IMG/VR virus record: IMGVR_UViG_3300021389_002246
Coordinates: 1-48,535 of that record
Length of the DNA: 48,535 bases
Reading direction: 5' to 3' (one strand)
Source of the DNA: a virus
In this document: positions 24,922-31,817 of the stretch, piece after piece
Numbering within the stretch: the stretch's first letter is position 1
Layout of the letters: each line of letters starts with the position of its first letter
Position numbers and translations under genes: made by a program
Notes under the pieces: generated by a model
Databases searched by the model: none
Told to the model about the DNA's origin: nothing
The model's input: only the letters and a program-made list of their open reading frames with translations

Positions 24922-26125
24922 TAACACCATATGTAATTTTTGTAATAAAGACACAACGCAAGTAAAAAAACTACTAGCGGGTGAGAATGGCACCCACATA
25001 TGTAGTGACTGTGTGGTGCTTTGTTATGGTATTGTTAAAGATGCTACAACAAATGCTATACAAAAAGATCGCAGTAAAAAACTCGAAGTACTTACCCCTA
25101 GACAAATACATAACGATCTAAACAAGCATGTAATTAGTCAAGATCGTGCAAAAAAGACTTTGAGTGTAGCAATATATAATCATTATAAAAGAATATCATC
25201 AAATACAAAAACAAAATTACAAAAAAGCAATGTATTATTAGCAGGACCTACAGGAACTGGTAAAACACTAATGGCTCAAACACTTGCAGATTTTTTAGGA
25301 GTACCAATGGTAGTCACTGATGCAACAGTTCTTACTGAAAGTGGATATGCAGGTGACGATGCAGAAGTTCTAATACACAAATTATTTCAGGCAGCAGACC
25401 ATAAAAAAGAACGTGCTGAACATGGTATTATATATGTAGATGAAATTGACAAAAAAGCAAAGCGTAATGACTATGTTAGTTTAAGCAGAGACGTATCTGG
25501 AGAAGGTGTGCAACAGAGCCTTTTAAAGCTCATGGAAGGTACTATAGTACCGGTTCCGAACAAACCGCAACATAACCCGGAGAAGGTGGATATTGATACC
25601 CGTAACATACTATTTGTAGTAGGTGGAGCCTTTGTTGGCCTACAAGATGTTGTGGTTAACAGGCTTGGTAAAGCAAAGATAGGATTTAACGACGATTTAG
25701 ACGCCGATGTAGAACAGTGGGAAAAGCACTTACAAACACGTGATTTAGTGAAATATGGACTTATACCCGAATTTGTGGGTAGATTACCGTCTGTAAACGT
25801 CCTTAGCCCCTTAAATAAGAACGATCTTGTACGCATACTAACTGAACCTGTTGATAGTATTATAGACCAAATAAAAGAGCTTTTTCTACTTGACAAAATA
25901 CAAATAGAGTTTACAATAACAGCATTGGAAGAAATAGCTAATATTGCCATAGAAGAAGAATTAGGTGCTAGAGGATTACGCAAGATATTAGATCAAGCAC
26001 TATTAGAAACGCAATATCAGTTACCAGAATTATATAAAAATGGAGTACGTAAAATTATTATAAATGAACAAGTTATATCTAGAAACGCTAAGCCACAGTA
26101 CATTAAAGGTGACAATGCAGAATAG
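24911..26125 (+). CDS. clpX: ClpX unfoldase
   Basis: Hexameric AAA+ unfoldase that recognises tagged proteins, including ssrA-tagged ones, and threads them into ClpP. The 404 residues start with the zinc-binding domain (CNFCNKD ... CSDC), then Walker A AGPTGTGKT, pore loop GYAGDDAE, Walker B IIYVDEID, a KIGFND docking loop for ClpP, IPEFVGRLP and sensor 2 GARGLRKI. E. coli ClpX has 424 residues. The first bases overlap the previous gene and the last 11 overlap infC. Confidence 0.97.
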   Translation: MNPSNTICNFCNKDTTQVKKLLAGENGTHICSDCVVLCYGIVKDATTNAIQKDRSKKLEVLTPRQIHNDLNKHVISQDRAKKTLSVAIYNHYKRISSNTKTKLQKSNVLLAGPTGTGKTLMAQTLADFLGVPMVVTDATVLTESGYAGDDAEVLIHKLFQAADHKKERAEHGIIYVDEIDKKAKRNDYVSLSRDVSGEGVQQSLLKLMEGTIVPVPNKPQHNPEKVDIDTRNILFVVGGAFVGLQDVVVNRLGKAKIGFNDDLDADVEQWEKHLQTRDLVKYGLIPEFVGRLPSVNVLSPLNKNDLVRILTEPVDSIIDQIKELFLLDKIQIEFTITALEEIANIAIEEELGARGLRKILDQALLETQYQLPELYKNGVRKIIINEQVISRNAKPQYIKGDNAE

Positions 26126-26663
26126 AAATAAAGGATATAAACAACGTAATAAAGGACCGTTTGTAATCTCAAACGAACGTATAAGAGCAAAAGAAGTTAG
26201 AGTAAACTTTCCAGACGGTGAAAGCCAGGTACTGTCTTTGAAAGATGCTTTAGATGAAGCAAAGTCACTGTATTTAGATTTAGTGTTGATAGCTGAAAAG
26301 GCAGATCCACCAGTTTGTAAAATAATTGATCTAAACAAACATTTGTACTCATTAAAGCAAAAAGAAAAACTGGCTAAAAAGAAACAACGTGAAAGCGTTG
26401 TAGAGACCAAAGAAATACGTATGGGACTAAATATTGATTCGCATGATTTAGAAACTAAGGCTAAAGCAGCTCGTAAATTTTTGGATAAAAATAACAAAGT
26501 AACAGTTACAGTTGTTTTACGTGGTAGAGAACGTGGAAGGCAAGATCTTGCAAGAGAGTTGCTAAATACATTTGCATACTTGTTAGAAGTAGAATATGAA
26601 CAAATCTCATCGCAGAACAATCGTGTATCTAGAAAAATAGAAGGAAAAAATGGGAAACTATAA
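26115..26663 (+). CDS. infC: Translation initiation factor IF-3
   Basis: IF-3 binds the 30S subunit, blocks premature 50S joining and checks the start codon. Both domains are present: N-terminal ISNERIRAKEVRVNFPDGES to EKADPPVCKIIDLNKHLYS, a Lys-rich linker, and C-terminal KEIRMGLNIDSHDLETK with RGRERGRQDLARELL. At 182 residues it is full length (E. coli 180). ATG 26115 with AAAGGT is chosen over an upstream extension at 26064 inside clpX. It overlaps clpX and rpsU, placing three host-machinery genes in one transcript. Confidence 0.95.
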   Translation: MQNRNKGYKQRNKGPFVISNERIRAKEVRVNFPDGESQVLSLKDALDEAKSLYLDLVLIAEKADPPVCKIIDLNKHLYSLKQKEKLAKKKQRESVVETKEIRMGLNIDSHDLETKAKAARKFLDKNNKVTVTVVLRGRERGRQDLARELLNTFAYLLEVEYEQISSQNNRVSRKIEGKNGKL

Positions 26664-26925
26664 CAACAATAGAACTAATAATAAACGTAACGACAAACCT
26701 CAGTTTGGTAATGGACTATCTGTAGAAGTTAGAAATGGCAATGTAGAACAAGCTATTAGAAAACTTAAGAAGCTAGTTATGAAAACTGGACTCATGAATG
26801 AAGTACGCGAACGCAGATATTTTGTTAGTAATACTGAAAAAAGACTTAAAGCAGAGGCGGCAGGCCGAGCTAGAAGACGTAGAGAAATAGCCAAAGATTC
26901 TGTAGAGAAGAAAAGGCTATACTAA
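26650..26925 (+). CDS. rpsU: Ribosomal protein bS21
   Basis: bS21 sits near the mRNA/anti-Shine-Dalgarno region of the 30S subunit and affects initiation. The core VEVRNGNVEQAIRKLKKLV ... VRERRYFV ... RRRREIAKDSVEKKRLY matches the family, including the terminal RLY. The 91 residues carry an extra Asn/Arg-rich head of about 22 residues. Phage-borne bS21 is known in pelagiphages. Placed beside IF-3, it suggests replacement of host initiation factors on the ribosome. Confidence 0.95.
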   Translation: MGNYNNNRTNNKRNDKPQFGNGLSVEVRNGNVEQAIRKLKKLVMKTGLMNEVRERRYFVSNTEKRLKAEAAGRARRRREIAKDSVEKKRLY

Positions 26926-26955
26926 TACGTTTAACCGAATTTGTCTACAAATGTA

Positions 26956-26963
26956 GATAAATA
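26956..26963 (+). promoter_or_regulatory. Late promoter motif before hsp20 leader
   Basis: GATAAATA. A start about 5 nt downstream would place the transcript end at the first leader hairpin (26968). A further palindrome, TCTACA-AA-TGTAGA (26944-26957), overlaps its upstream edge and may be an operator. Confidence 0.55.
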
Positions 26964-26967
26964 ACAA

Positions 26968-27052
26968 TGTATACAACAGGACTGATTCCTACCGTATACA
27001 TAGAACGCCGAAAGGGTTCTAAATAATCTTGCTTAATATAAGGAGAAAAGAT
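26968..27052 (+). promoter_or_regulatory. Probable ROSE-like RNA thermometer in hsp20 leader
   Basis: Three stem-loops precede the heat-shock gene: TGTATAC/GTATACA enclosing AGGA/TCCT (26968-27000); TAGAAC/GTTCTA with CC/GG and a GAAA tetraloop (27001-27021); and CTTGCT (27028-27033) opposite AGGAG (27041-27045) around a 7-nt loop. In the last, UGCU/AGGA would pair with an internal G-G mismatch, the hallmark of ROSE thermometers that hide the ribosome site of small heat-shock genes until warmed. The order, with the anti-Shine-Dalgarno hairpin last, also fits ROSE. Confidence 0.65.
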
Positions 27053-27475
27053 ATGACTAGATTAACAACACTAAATCTTCCAGATTTTTATAAAACTACA
27101 ATAGGATTTGATAGTATGTTTGATGAGATGCAAAATGCATTTGCAACAAACACAGGCGGTTACCCACCTTACAATATTGTAAAGGAAAGTGACACTAGCT
27201 ATTCAATTAGCCTAGCAGTAGCAGGTTTTAACAAAGACGAAATAAAAATCGAACAAGACGGTAATACACTTTCAATTAATGCTGAAAAGAAACCAATCGA
27301 GGAAGAGATTGAATATTTACACAAAGGCATTGGAACTAGAAACTTTACAAAAGAATTTAGTTTAGCTGATTATGTAGAAGTAACATCGTCAAAACTAGAT
27401 AATGGTATCTTAGTAGTTACATTGGAACAAAATATTCCAGACGAAAAGAAACCACGTACTATTAACATCGACTAA
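27053..27475 (+). CDS. Small heat-shock protein, Hsp20/IbpA family
   Basis: ATP-independent chaperone that holds unfolding proteins for later refolding or degradation. The 140 residues show YPPYNI, the alpha-crystallin core (SLAVAGFNKDEIKIEQ), YLHKGIGTRNF, FSLADYVEV, LDNGILVV and IPDEKKPRTI, matching alphaproteobacterial IbpA closely. ATG 27053 is chosen because AGGAG lies 7 nt upstream; the frame is open to 27029 but that would include the ribosome site. It is preceded by a likely RNA thermometer and followed by clpS. Confidence 0.95.
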   Translation: MTRLTTLNLPDFYKTTIGFDSMFDEMQNAFATNTGGYPPYNIVKESDTSYSISLAVAGFNKDEIKIEQDGNTLSINAEKKPIEEEIEYLHKGIGTRNFTKEFSLADYVEVTSSKLDNGILVVTLEQNIPDEKKPRTINID

Positions 27476-27488
27476 TATAAGGTAAAAA

Positions 27489-27791
27489 ATGACTCAAGCA
27501 TCAACAAGTAGCGTAGCAGATATTGTTAAATTAAAAACACCATCACGATACAATGTAGTATTGTTAAATGATGATTCTACTCCGCAGGAGTTTGTAGTAA
27601 ATATCTTACAGACGATTTTTAATAGATCGACAGAACAGGCAAACTCTGTGATGCTTGAGGTACACGAAAAAGGCCGAGGCATAGCAGGCACATACAGTTA
27701 CGAAGTAGCTGAACAAAAATGTGTAGAAACAATAACTAACGCAAGACAAAGTCAATATCCGTTAGATGTTACAATAGAAAAAGCAGAATAA
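27489..27791 (+). CDS. clpS: ClpS adaptor
   Basis: ClpS binds the N-domain of ClpA and delivers proteins with destabilising N-terminal residues (N-end rule). The 100 residues include YNVVLLNDDSTPQEFVV, where NDD and the following hydrophobics form the N-degron pocket, MLEVHEKGRG with the conserved His, and a C-terminal strand LDVTIEKAE. The N-terminal 17 residues are the flexible arm. Its partner ClpA is encoded at 45452. Confidence 0.95.
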   Translation: MTQASTSSVADIVKLKTPSRYNVVLLNDDSTPQEFVVNILQTIFNRSTEQANSVMLEVHEKGRGIAGTYSYEVAEQKCVETITNARQSQYPLDVTIEKAE

Positions 27792-27799
27792 ACAATTAA

Positions 27800-28369
27800 A
27801 TGAAAATAGCAATCACGCAACGTGTGATTGAATTTCGAAACGGACCTTACGATAGCATAGATCATGGATTCTATGAAATGTTTTCAGGTCATACATTGTT
27901 ACCAATACCAAACCATTTAGAACATTATAGAACAGATACAATAGTCGATAGCGACTTAGTAGTGTTTACAGGCGGCAATAGTATGATGCCAGATAATTGG
28001 CAATACAATGAAAATCGTTTACGAGTTGAGAAACACACGTTAGATCTAGCAAAACTATATAATAAGCCAATATTAGGAATTAGCAGAGGCTGTCAGTTTC
28101 TGACAGTTGCCCATGGCGGATCTTTAGAAAAAAACGGTAGACATCACATCAATCATAGTGTAAACTATAAGGGTAGTAATGTAGAAGTATGCAGTAGGCA
28201 TGAAGAAATTTTAAAAACTATACCCGCTGGTGCAACATGTTTAGCTACAGATGATTATGGATGTTGTGAAAGTTGGAAGTTAGATAATATGATTACTGTA
28301 TTATGGCATCCAGAAAGAATGAAAACACACTGGCTTCCATATGAAGCATACGGAATTTTAGGATTATAA
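27800..28369 (+). CDS. Class I glutamine amidotransferase-like protein with Ser at the nucleophile site
   Basis: Family resembles peptidase C26/PuuD-type amidotransferases: TGGNSMMPDN, the nucleophile elbow GISRGCQFLTVAHGG, and WHPERM carrying the His-x-Glu of the triad. In the usual elbow GxCxGxQ the central residue is Cys; here it is Ser, with a Cys three positions later. The enzyme may be a serine variant, inactive for ammonia release, or specialised in hydrolysing gamma-glutamyl compounds. The next gene overlaps by one base. Confidence 0.75.
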   Translation: MKIAITQRVIEFRNGPYDSIDHGFYEMFSGHTLLPIPNHLEHYRTDTIVDSDLVVFTGGNSMMPDNWQYNENRLRVEKHTLDLAKLYNKPILGISRGCQFLTVAHGGSLEKNGRHHINHSVNYKGSNVEVCSRHEEILKTIPAGATCLATDDYGCCESWKLDNMITVLWHPERMKTHWLPYEAYGILGL

Positions 28370-28764
28370 TGACAAAAGTAGAAGAAATAAGACAAGAAGT
28401 TAAAGAAGAGTACAAAGATAGTCAGATGACCAAAGCTGGTAAACTGGCAATGGAACTGGGTGCTGAGCGTAAACGTCTTAAAAAAGAATTGTCTGAATTA
28501 CAATCCGAGGTAGAAGATTTAACACCTACTACACCAGTTGGTACAGTTGACTGGTATGTAAAATGGGCAGCAATGGCCTTTGCAGTTTGCGGTGTATTTT
28601 TAATTAGTGCAGGATTAGTGTTTTGGGGCCAAGTAGCATATATGATTAGTAGTGTTGGTTGGATATTTGTAGGAATGGCTTGGGGTGATAGAGCCATTAT
28701 GATTGGTAGTGCGATTACAGGTACAGCAGTCGCAATGAATTTTGTTCAAGGATTATTAATATGA
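28369..28764 (+). CDS. Membrane protein with N-terminal coiled coil
   Basis: 131 residues: a charged helix (ERKRLKKELSELQSEVEDL) followed by about three hydrophobic segments (WAAMAFAVCGVFLISAGLVF; VAYMISSVGWIFVGMAW; IMIGSAITGTAVAMNF). It overlaps the GATase-like and sufE genes by 1 and 4 nt. Function unknown; a membrane anchor for a complex is possible. Confidence 0.6.
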   Translation: MTKVEEIRQEVKEEYKDSQMTKAGKLAMELGAERKRLKKELSELQSEVEDLTPTTPVGTVDWYVKWAAMAFAVCGVFLISAGLVFWGQVAYMISSVGWIFVGMAWGDRAIMIGSAITGTAVAMNFVQGLLI

Positions 28765-29156
28765 AAATAAATGAATGGGCAGATAACTTAAACATGTTTG
28801 AAGATGGAACAGAAAGACTTGCCTATTTAGTTGAACTTGCAAAAAAGTCAACAACACTACCTAAAGAACTACGTACAGATGATAGACTTGTAGGTGGATG
28901 TATGTCAAAGATTTGGATTGATGTAGGAGTTGTAGAAGACAAAGTAAAAGTATACTATGACAGTGATGCAATGATTACTAAAGGTATTACTAGTATTGTT
29001 GCTGATTGTTTTACAGATATTCTGATTGATGAAGCAAAACAAATCAAACACGAAGATTTTCAAAGTTTAAACATTGCACAACTACTTACACAACAACGCA
29101 GAAACGGATTAGGAAACTTAATTGAAACTATAAGACAAAAGGTATATGTATTATGA
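28761..29156 (+). CDS. sufE: SufE-type sulfur acceptor protein
   Basis: SufE accepts persulfide sulfur from a cysteine desulfurase and passes it to Fe-S cluster assembly. Family residues are clear: RLAYLVELAKKS, LVGGCMSKIW with the acceptor Cys47, YYDSDAMITKGI, and RRNGLGNLIETI at the C-terminus. At 131 residues it is close to the usual length (about 138). No desulfurase (SufS/IscS) appears in the window, so it would draw on the host enzyme. The scaffold IscU is encoded at 35001. Confidence 0.93.
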   Translation: MKINEWADNLNMFEDGTERLAYLVELAKKSTTLPKELRTDDRLVGGCMSKIWIDVGVVEDKVKVYYDSDAMITKGITSIVADCFTDILIDEAKQIKHEDFQSLNIAQLLTQQRRNGLGNLIETIRQKVYVL

Positions 29157-29563
29157 AAATAGGATTTACATGCAGTACATTTGATTTATTACATGCAGGA
29201 CATGTACAAATGTTAAGAGAAGCAAAAGAACAATGCGATTATTTAATATGTGGATTACAGATGGACCCAAGTATTGACAGAGATACTAAAAATCCACCAA
29301 TACAATCAGTTGTAGAACGTTATACACAACTTAATGCAGTACAGTATGTAGACGAAATTATTCCATACGCATTAGAAAAAGATTTAGAAGATATCCTAGA
29401 AATGTATCATATTGATGTACGGATACTAGGTGAAGAATACAGAGAAAAAGATTTTACAGGAAAAGACATTTGTAAAAGACGAGATATTGATCTACACTTT
29501 AATAAAAGAGATCACAGATTTAGTACAACAGATTTAAGAAAAAGGGTATGCAACACTGACTGA
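29153..29563 (+). CDS. Cytidylyltransferase-like nucleotidyltransferase
   Basis: The N-terminal FTCSTFDLLHAGHVQML contains the HxGH nucleotide-binding motif (residues 14-17) and the C-terminal HRFSTTDLRKRV matches the second signature of glycerol-3-phosphate cytidylyltransferase (TagD) and relatives. The 136 residues equal TagD in length. It would activate a phosphorylated small alcohol or sugar with CTP or ATP; the substrate is not identifiable. It overlaps sufE by 4 nt. Confidence 0.85.
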   Translation: MKIGFTCSTFDLLHAGHVQMLREAKEQCDYLICGLQMDPSIDRDTKNPPIQSVVERYTQLNAVQYVDEIIPYALEKDLEDILEMYHIDVRILGEEYREKDFTGKDICKRRDIDLHFNKRDHRFSTTDLRKRVCNTD

Positions 29564-29708
29564 GAATCAAGTAAGAAACGAATATAGAGAACATAGAAAA
29601 GACCCAGTATTTGCTGAGCTTTGGCCAGACACAAATAGAGCTTTTTATGAATGGTGTTCGCAATATTTAGATTACATGCACATAAAGGATAAAAGAGATG
29701 AGAATTGA
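29556..29708 (+). CDS. Probable small protein with CTG start
   Basis: A frame of 50 codons ([20 protein letters not shown]... then [20 protein letters not shown]) fills an otherwise empty 134 nt and looks like real protein. Upstream of CTG 29556 a stop in the same frame leaves no ATG, GTG or TTG, while AAGGG (29543-29547) stands at ribosome-site distance. It overlaps guaC by 11 nt. The alternative is +1 frameshifting from the previous gene. Confidence 0.45.
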   Translation: MTENQVRNEYREHRKDPVFAELWPDTNRAFYEWCSQYLDYMHIKDKRDEN

Positions 29709-30867
29709 AACAGAAACTAAACTAGATTATACAGATGTATTGATTAGACCAAAGCGTAGTGTATTAGGCTCACGCAAGGATGTAGACTTAGCTCGTGGAT
29801 TTACTTTTAGAAATTATGAAGGTGATACGTTAGATGGATATAGACATTATAAAGGTGTACCAATTATAGCCGCTAATATGGATGGAGTAGGAACATTTCA
29901 AATAGCAGATAAAATTGCACAACAAAGAATGTTTACATGCTTGGTTAAAACATATGCAGTAAGTGAATTAATTGAATACTTTGATTATGCAGAATGGACA
30001 TTACCACCAGAAGATAAAAATTTAAGAAAAGAACATGTAGCAATGAGTATTGGTATTACTGATACAGACGCAGCAAAGTTCAATGCAGTATATAAAATGA
30101 CAAAAGGTAATTTAAAGTATGTTTGCATTGATGTAGCAAATGGATACAGTGAACGTTTTGGAAACTTTGTAAGAAAGTTTAGAAAACAATATCCGAATGT
30201 AGTAATTATAGCAGGTAACGTGGTTACCGGAGAGATGACAGAGGAGTTAATTTTAAATGGAGCAGATATTGTTAAAGTCGGAATTGGACCAGGAAGCGTG
30301 TGTACAACACGAATCCAAACAGGAGTCGGGTATCCGCAACTTAGTGCAGTCATTGAGTGTGCAGATGCGGCACATGGACTTGGTGGACATATTATCGCTG
30401 ATGGGGGCTGTAACTCTAGTGGTGATGTGGCTAAAGCATTTGCTGGCGGGGCCGATTTTGTAATGCTAGGCGGAATGCTTGCAGGACATGATGAAGGCGG
30501 CGGCAATATTATTACCAAACATTATAAAACAAACGAATTAGAATACGAAGTAGGCGAACACTTGGATAATCAGAAATGTAAAATTGAAGAAAAAAAGTTT
30601 GTACAATTTTATGGAATGAGCAGTGATGCAGCCAACACAAAACATTTTGGTGGACTAAAAGACTATCGTGCAAGCGAAGGACGAGAAGTATTAGTTCCAT
30701 ACAGAGGTGAAGTACAATACACCGTACAAGCAATCCTAGGTGGGTTGCGTAGTACTTGTACATACGCAGGTGCAAGTAGATTAAAGCACTTGATGAGATG
30801 TGCAACATTTGTAATGGTTAATAATCAATTTAACCGTACATACGAAAGCACAACAACAAAACTCTAG
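29698..30867 (+). CDS. guaC: GMP reductase
   Basis: Converts GMP to IMP with NADPH in purine salvage. Similarity to E. coli GuaC is strong throughout: [56 protein letters not shown] with the catalytic Cys, [14 protein letters not shown] and [17 protein letters not shown]. It lacks the CBS pair of IMP dehydrogenase. At 389 residues it exceeds the usual 347, mainly through an insert after the GGMLAGH loop and an extended [13 protein letters not shown] region. Rebalancing purine pools for AT-rich DNA synthesis is inferred. Confidence 0.95.
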   Translation: MRIETETKLDYTDVLIRPKRSVLGSRKDVDLARGFTFRNYEGDTLDGYRHYKGVPIIAANMDGVGTFQIADKIAQQRMFTCLVKTYAVSELIEYFDYAEWTLPPEDKNLRKEHVAMSIGITDTDAAKFNAVYKMTKGNLKYVCIDVANGYSERFGNFVRKFRKQYPNVVIIAGNVVTGEMTEELILNGADIVKVGIGPGSVCTTRIQTGVGYPQLSAVIECADAAHGLGGHIIADGGCNSSGDVAKAFAGGADFVMLGGMLAGHDEGGGNIITKHYKTNELEYEVGEHLDNQKCKIEEKKFVQFYGMSSDAANTKHFGGLKDYRASEGREVLVPYRGEVQYTVQAILGGLRSTCTYAGASRLKHLMRCATFVMVNNQFNRTYESTTTKL

Positions 30868-30927
30868 CTATGTTGTACACGCATAGCGTCTTTGCAGCAG
30901 ATAAGTAAGTGATTCTGCGGTATTATA

Positions 30928-30935
30928 GATAAATA
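30928..30935 (+). promoter_or_regulatory. Late promoter motif before structured RNA
   Basis: GATAAATA in the 311-nt space after guaC. A perfect palindrome ACACAACGTTGTGT (30953-30966) follows about 17 nt later, possibly a leader hairpin or protein site. Confidence 0.5.
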
Positions 30936-30990
30936 GATGTGTAATAAAAATGACACAACGTTGTGTTATAGTTACATGTACAAAGTAGTA

Positions 30991-31155
30991 CAGAGCGACC
31001 TCGGCTCAGAAAAAAAGAGCGGCAGTTAGTGCCACGCTAACTGACTCTGGGAAAGACCAGGGCATAACCCATGCCTTACAAGCGACACATTATGAGGTGT
31101 CGTGGTAGCAGCCAGGAGAGACTGGCAAAACGGATGCTTTCCCAAAAACATCCAC
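30991..31155 (+). ncRNA. Unidentified highly structured RNA or leader
   Basis: Consecutive perfect stems: CAGTTAG/CTAACTG (31023-31043), GGCAT/ATGCC (31061-31075), CGACAC/GTGTCG (31083-31102), GCCAG/CTGGC (31111-31126). The last three are enclosed by GGGAAAG (31049-31055) pairing with CTTTCCC (31137-31143), giving a four-way, tRNA-like junction. Alternatives exist: GAGC at 30993 and at 31017 compete for GCTC 31004, and GGATG/CATCC (31132/31149) competes with the closing helix. GC is higher than around it and no frame is open. It could be a riboswitch-like leader for the small genes from 31179 or a stand-alone RNA. Confidence 0.6.
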
Positions 31156-31178
31156 ATAAAATATAAACGGAGAATAAA

Positions 31179-31382
31179 ATGACTACGACATTTTTTAATG
31201 CATGGTCAAGGTTGTTCAACGGTCGCCGTCGAAGTGTGGCCTATAACAAGAACCTAATGACATATGCGAAAACAGAGTATGGTACTGATTGGCAATATGC
31301 CTACAACTATATGCTAGAACACGATGGTACTGCCCCAAAAAGCTACCATTTAAAGAACTTGATAAGGGTAACAATAAAATGA
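31179..31382 (+). CDS. Small basic hypothetical protein
   Basis: 67 residues, basic and aromatic (FFNAWSRLFNGRRRSVAYNK...), behind a clean CGGAG site. It opens a run of three short overlapping genes downstream of the structured RNA. The sequence is loosely like DUF1127-type small helical proteins in its basic head but lacks their signature. Function unknown. Confidence 0.6.
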   Translation: MTTTFFNAWSRLFNGRRRSVAYNKNLMTYAKTEYGTDWQYAYNYMLEHDGTAPKSYHLKNLIRVTIK

Positions 31383-31570
31383 CAGCAACATTAATATATA
31401 AACAAACATGCGAAGTTTGTGAAAAGATTAAAAACGCAACTCTAACAGTGCTATTAGCACTTTGGGGATTTGGTGAAGCAGTTGGACGTGCTAAAGCAGC
31501 CGCACAGTTGCACCGTGATGGGTTTCACGAAGAAGCAAAAAGTTTATACATGGATAATAAAAATGATTAA
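31379..31570 (+). CDS. Small hypothetical protein
   Basis: 63 residues starting MTATLIYKQTCEVCEKIKNA; the ATG at 31379 overlaps the previous stop (ATGA), so it is preferred to the in-frame ATG at 31289. It has a CEVC pair, a hydrophobic middle and a helical GRAKAAAQLHRDGFHEEAKS end that looks repeat-like. It overlaps the DUF1127 gene by 8 nt. Function unknown. Confidence 0.6.
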   Translation: MTATLIYKQTCEVCEKIKNATLTVLLALWGFGEAVGRAKAAAQLHRDGFHEEAKSLYMDNKND

Positions 31571-31748
31571 TACTATAGCAAATAAACTAAGTTGGGTAAA
31601 ACGTGCATACACACGCAGTCAAGGTCGCAAAGCAACTGAACAGGCTTTGTCAGAATTAAACGACTTTGAATTGAATGATATTGGCTTATGCAGAGGCGAT
31701 ATTAAATCAGTTGCACGTGGCGAAAAAGTTTATAGAAAGACATACTAA
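31563..31748 (+). CDS. DUF1127 (YjiS-like) small protein
   Basis: The C-terminal LSELNDFELNDIGLCRGDIK followed by SVARG is the DUF1127 signature, common in alphaproteobacteria, where members bind RNA or respond to phosphate and stress. The start at ATG 31563 gives 61 residues with a basic helix (WVKRAYTRSQGRKA) in front; the frame is open to 31470 but that lies inside the previous gene. Finding it downstream of a structured RNA is suggestive. A phage use of a host small regulatory protein is inferred. Confidence 0.85.
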   Translation: MINTIANKLSWVKRAYTRSQGRKATEQALSELNDFELNDIGLCRGDIKSVARGEKVYRKTY

Positions 31749-31793
31749 ATGTGGCCTTATACTGAAGAAGAATTAGACTTTATTAATAAGTAG
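31749..31793 (+). CDS. Possible 14-residue micropeptide
   Basis: ATG directly after the DUF1127 stop opens MWPYTEEELDFINK then stop. Compact composition and position suggest translation by restart, but a frame this short can be chance. Confidence 0.3.
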   Translation: MWPYTEEELDFINK

Positions 31794-31804
31794 AGTTTTA
31801 ATTG

Positions 31805-31812
31805 TATAAATA
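31805..31812 (+). promoter_or_regulatory. Late promoter motif, leaderless arrangement
   Basis: TATAAATA, the exact T4 late consensus, ends 5 nt before ATG 31818. No ribosome site is visible. Confidence 0.65.
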
Positions 31813-31817
31813 GCTGT

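Noticed and set aside
29698-30867. IMP dehydrogenase
   Set aside because: There are no CBS domains and sequence follows GuaC closely along the whole length.
31105-31130. Resemblance to a cobalamin-riboswitch B12 box (AGCCAGGAGA)
   Set aside because: The matching short string is followed by a different stem (GCCAG/CTGGC), and the 5' core of the riboswitch is not present upstream. The hairpin set as a whole does not follow that class.
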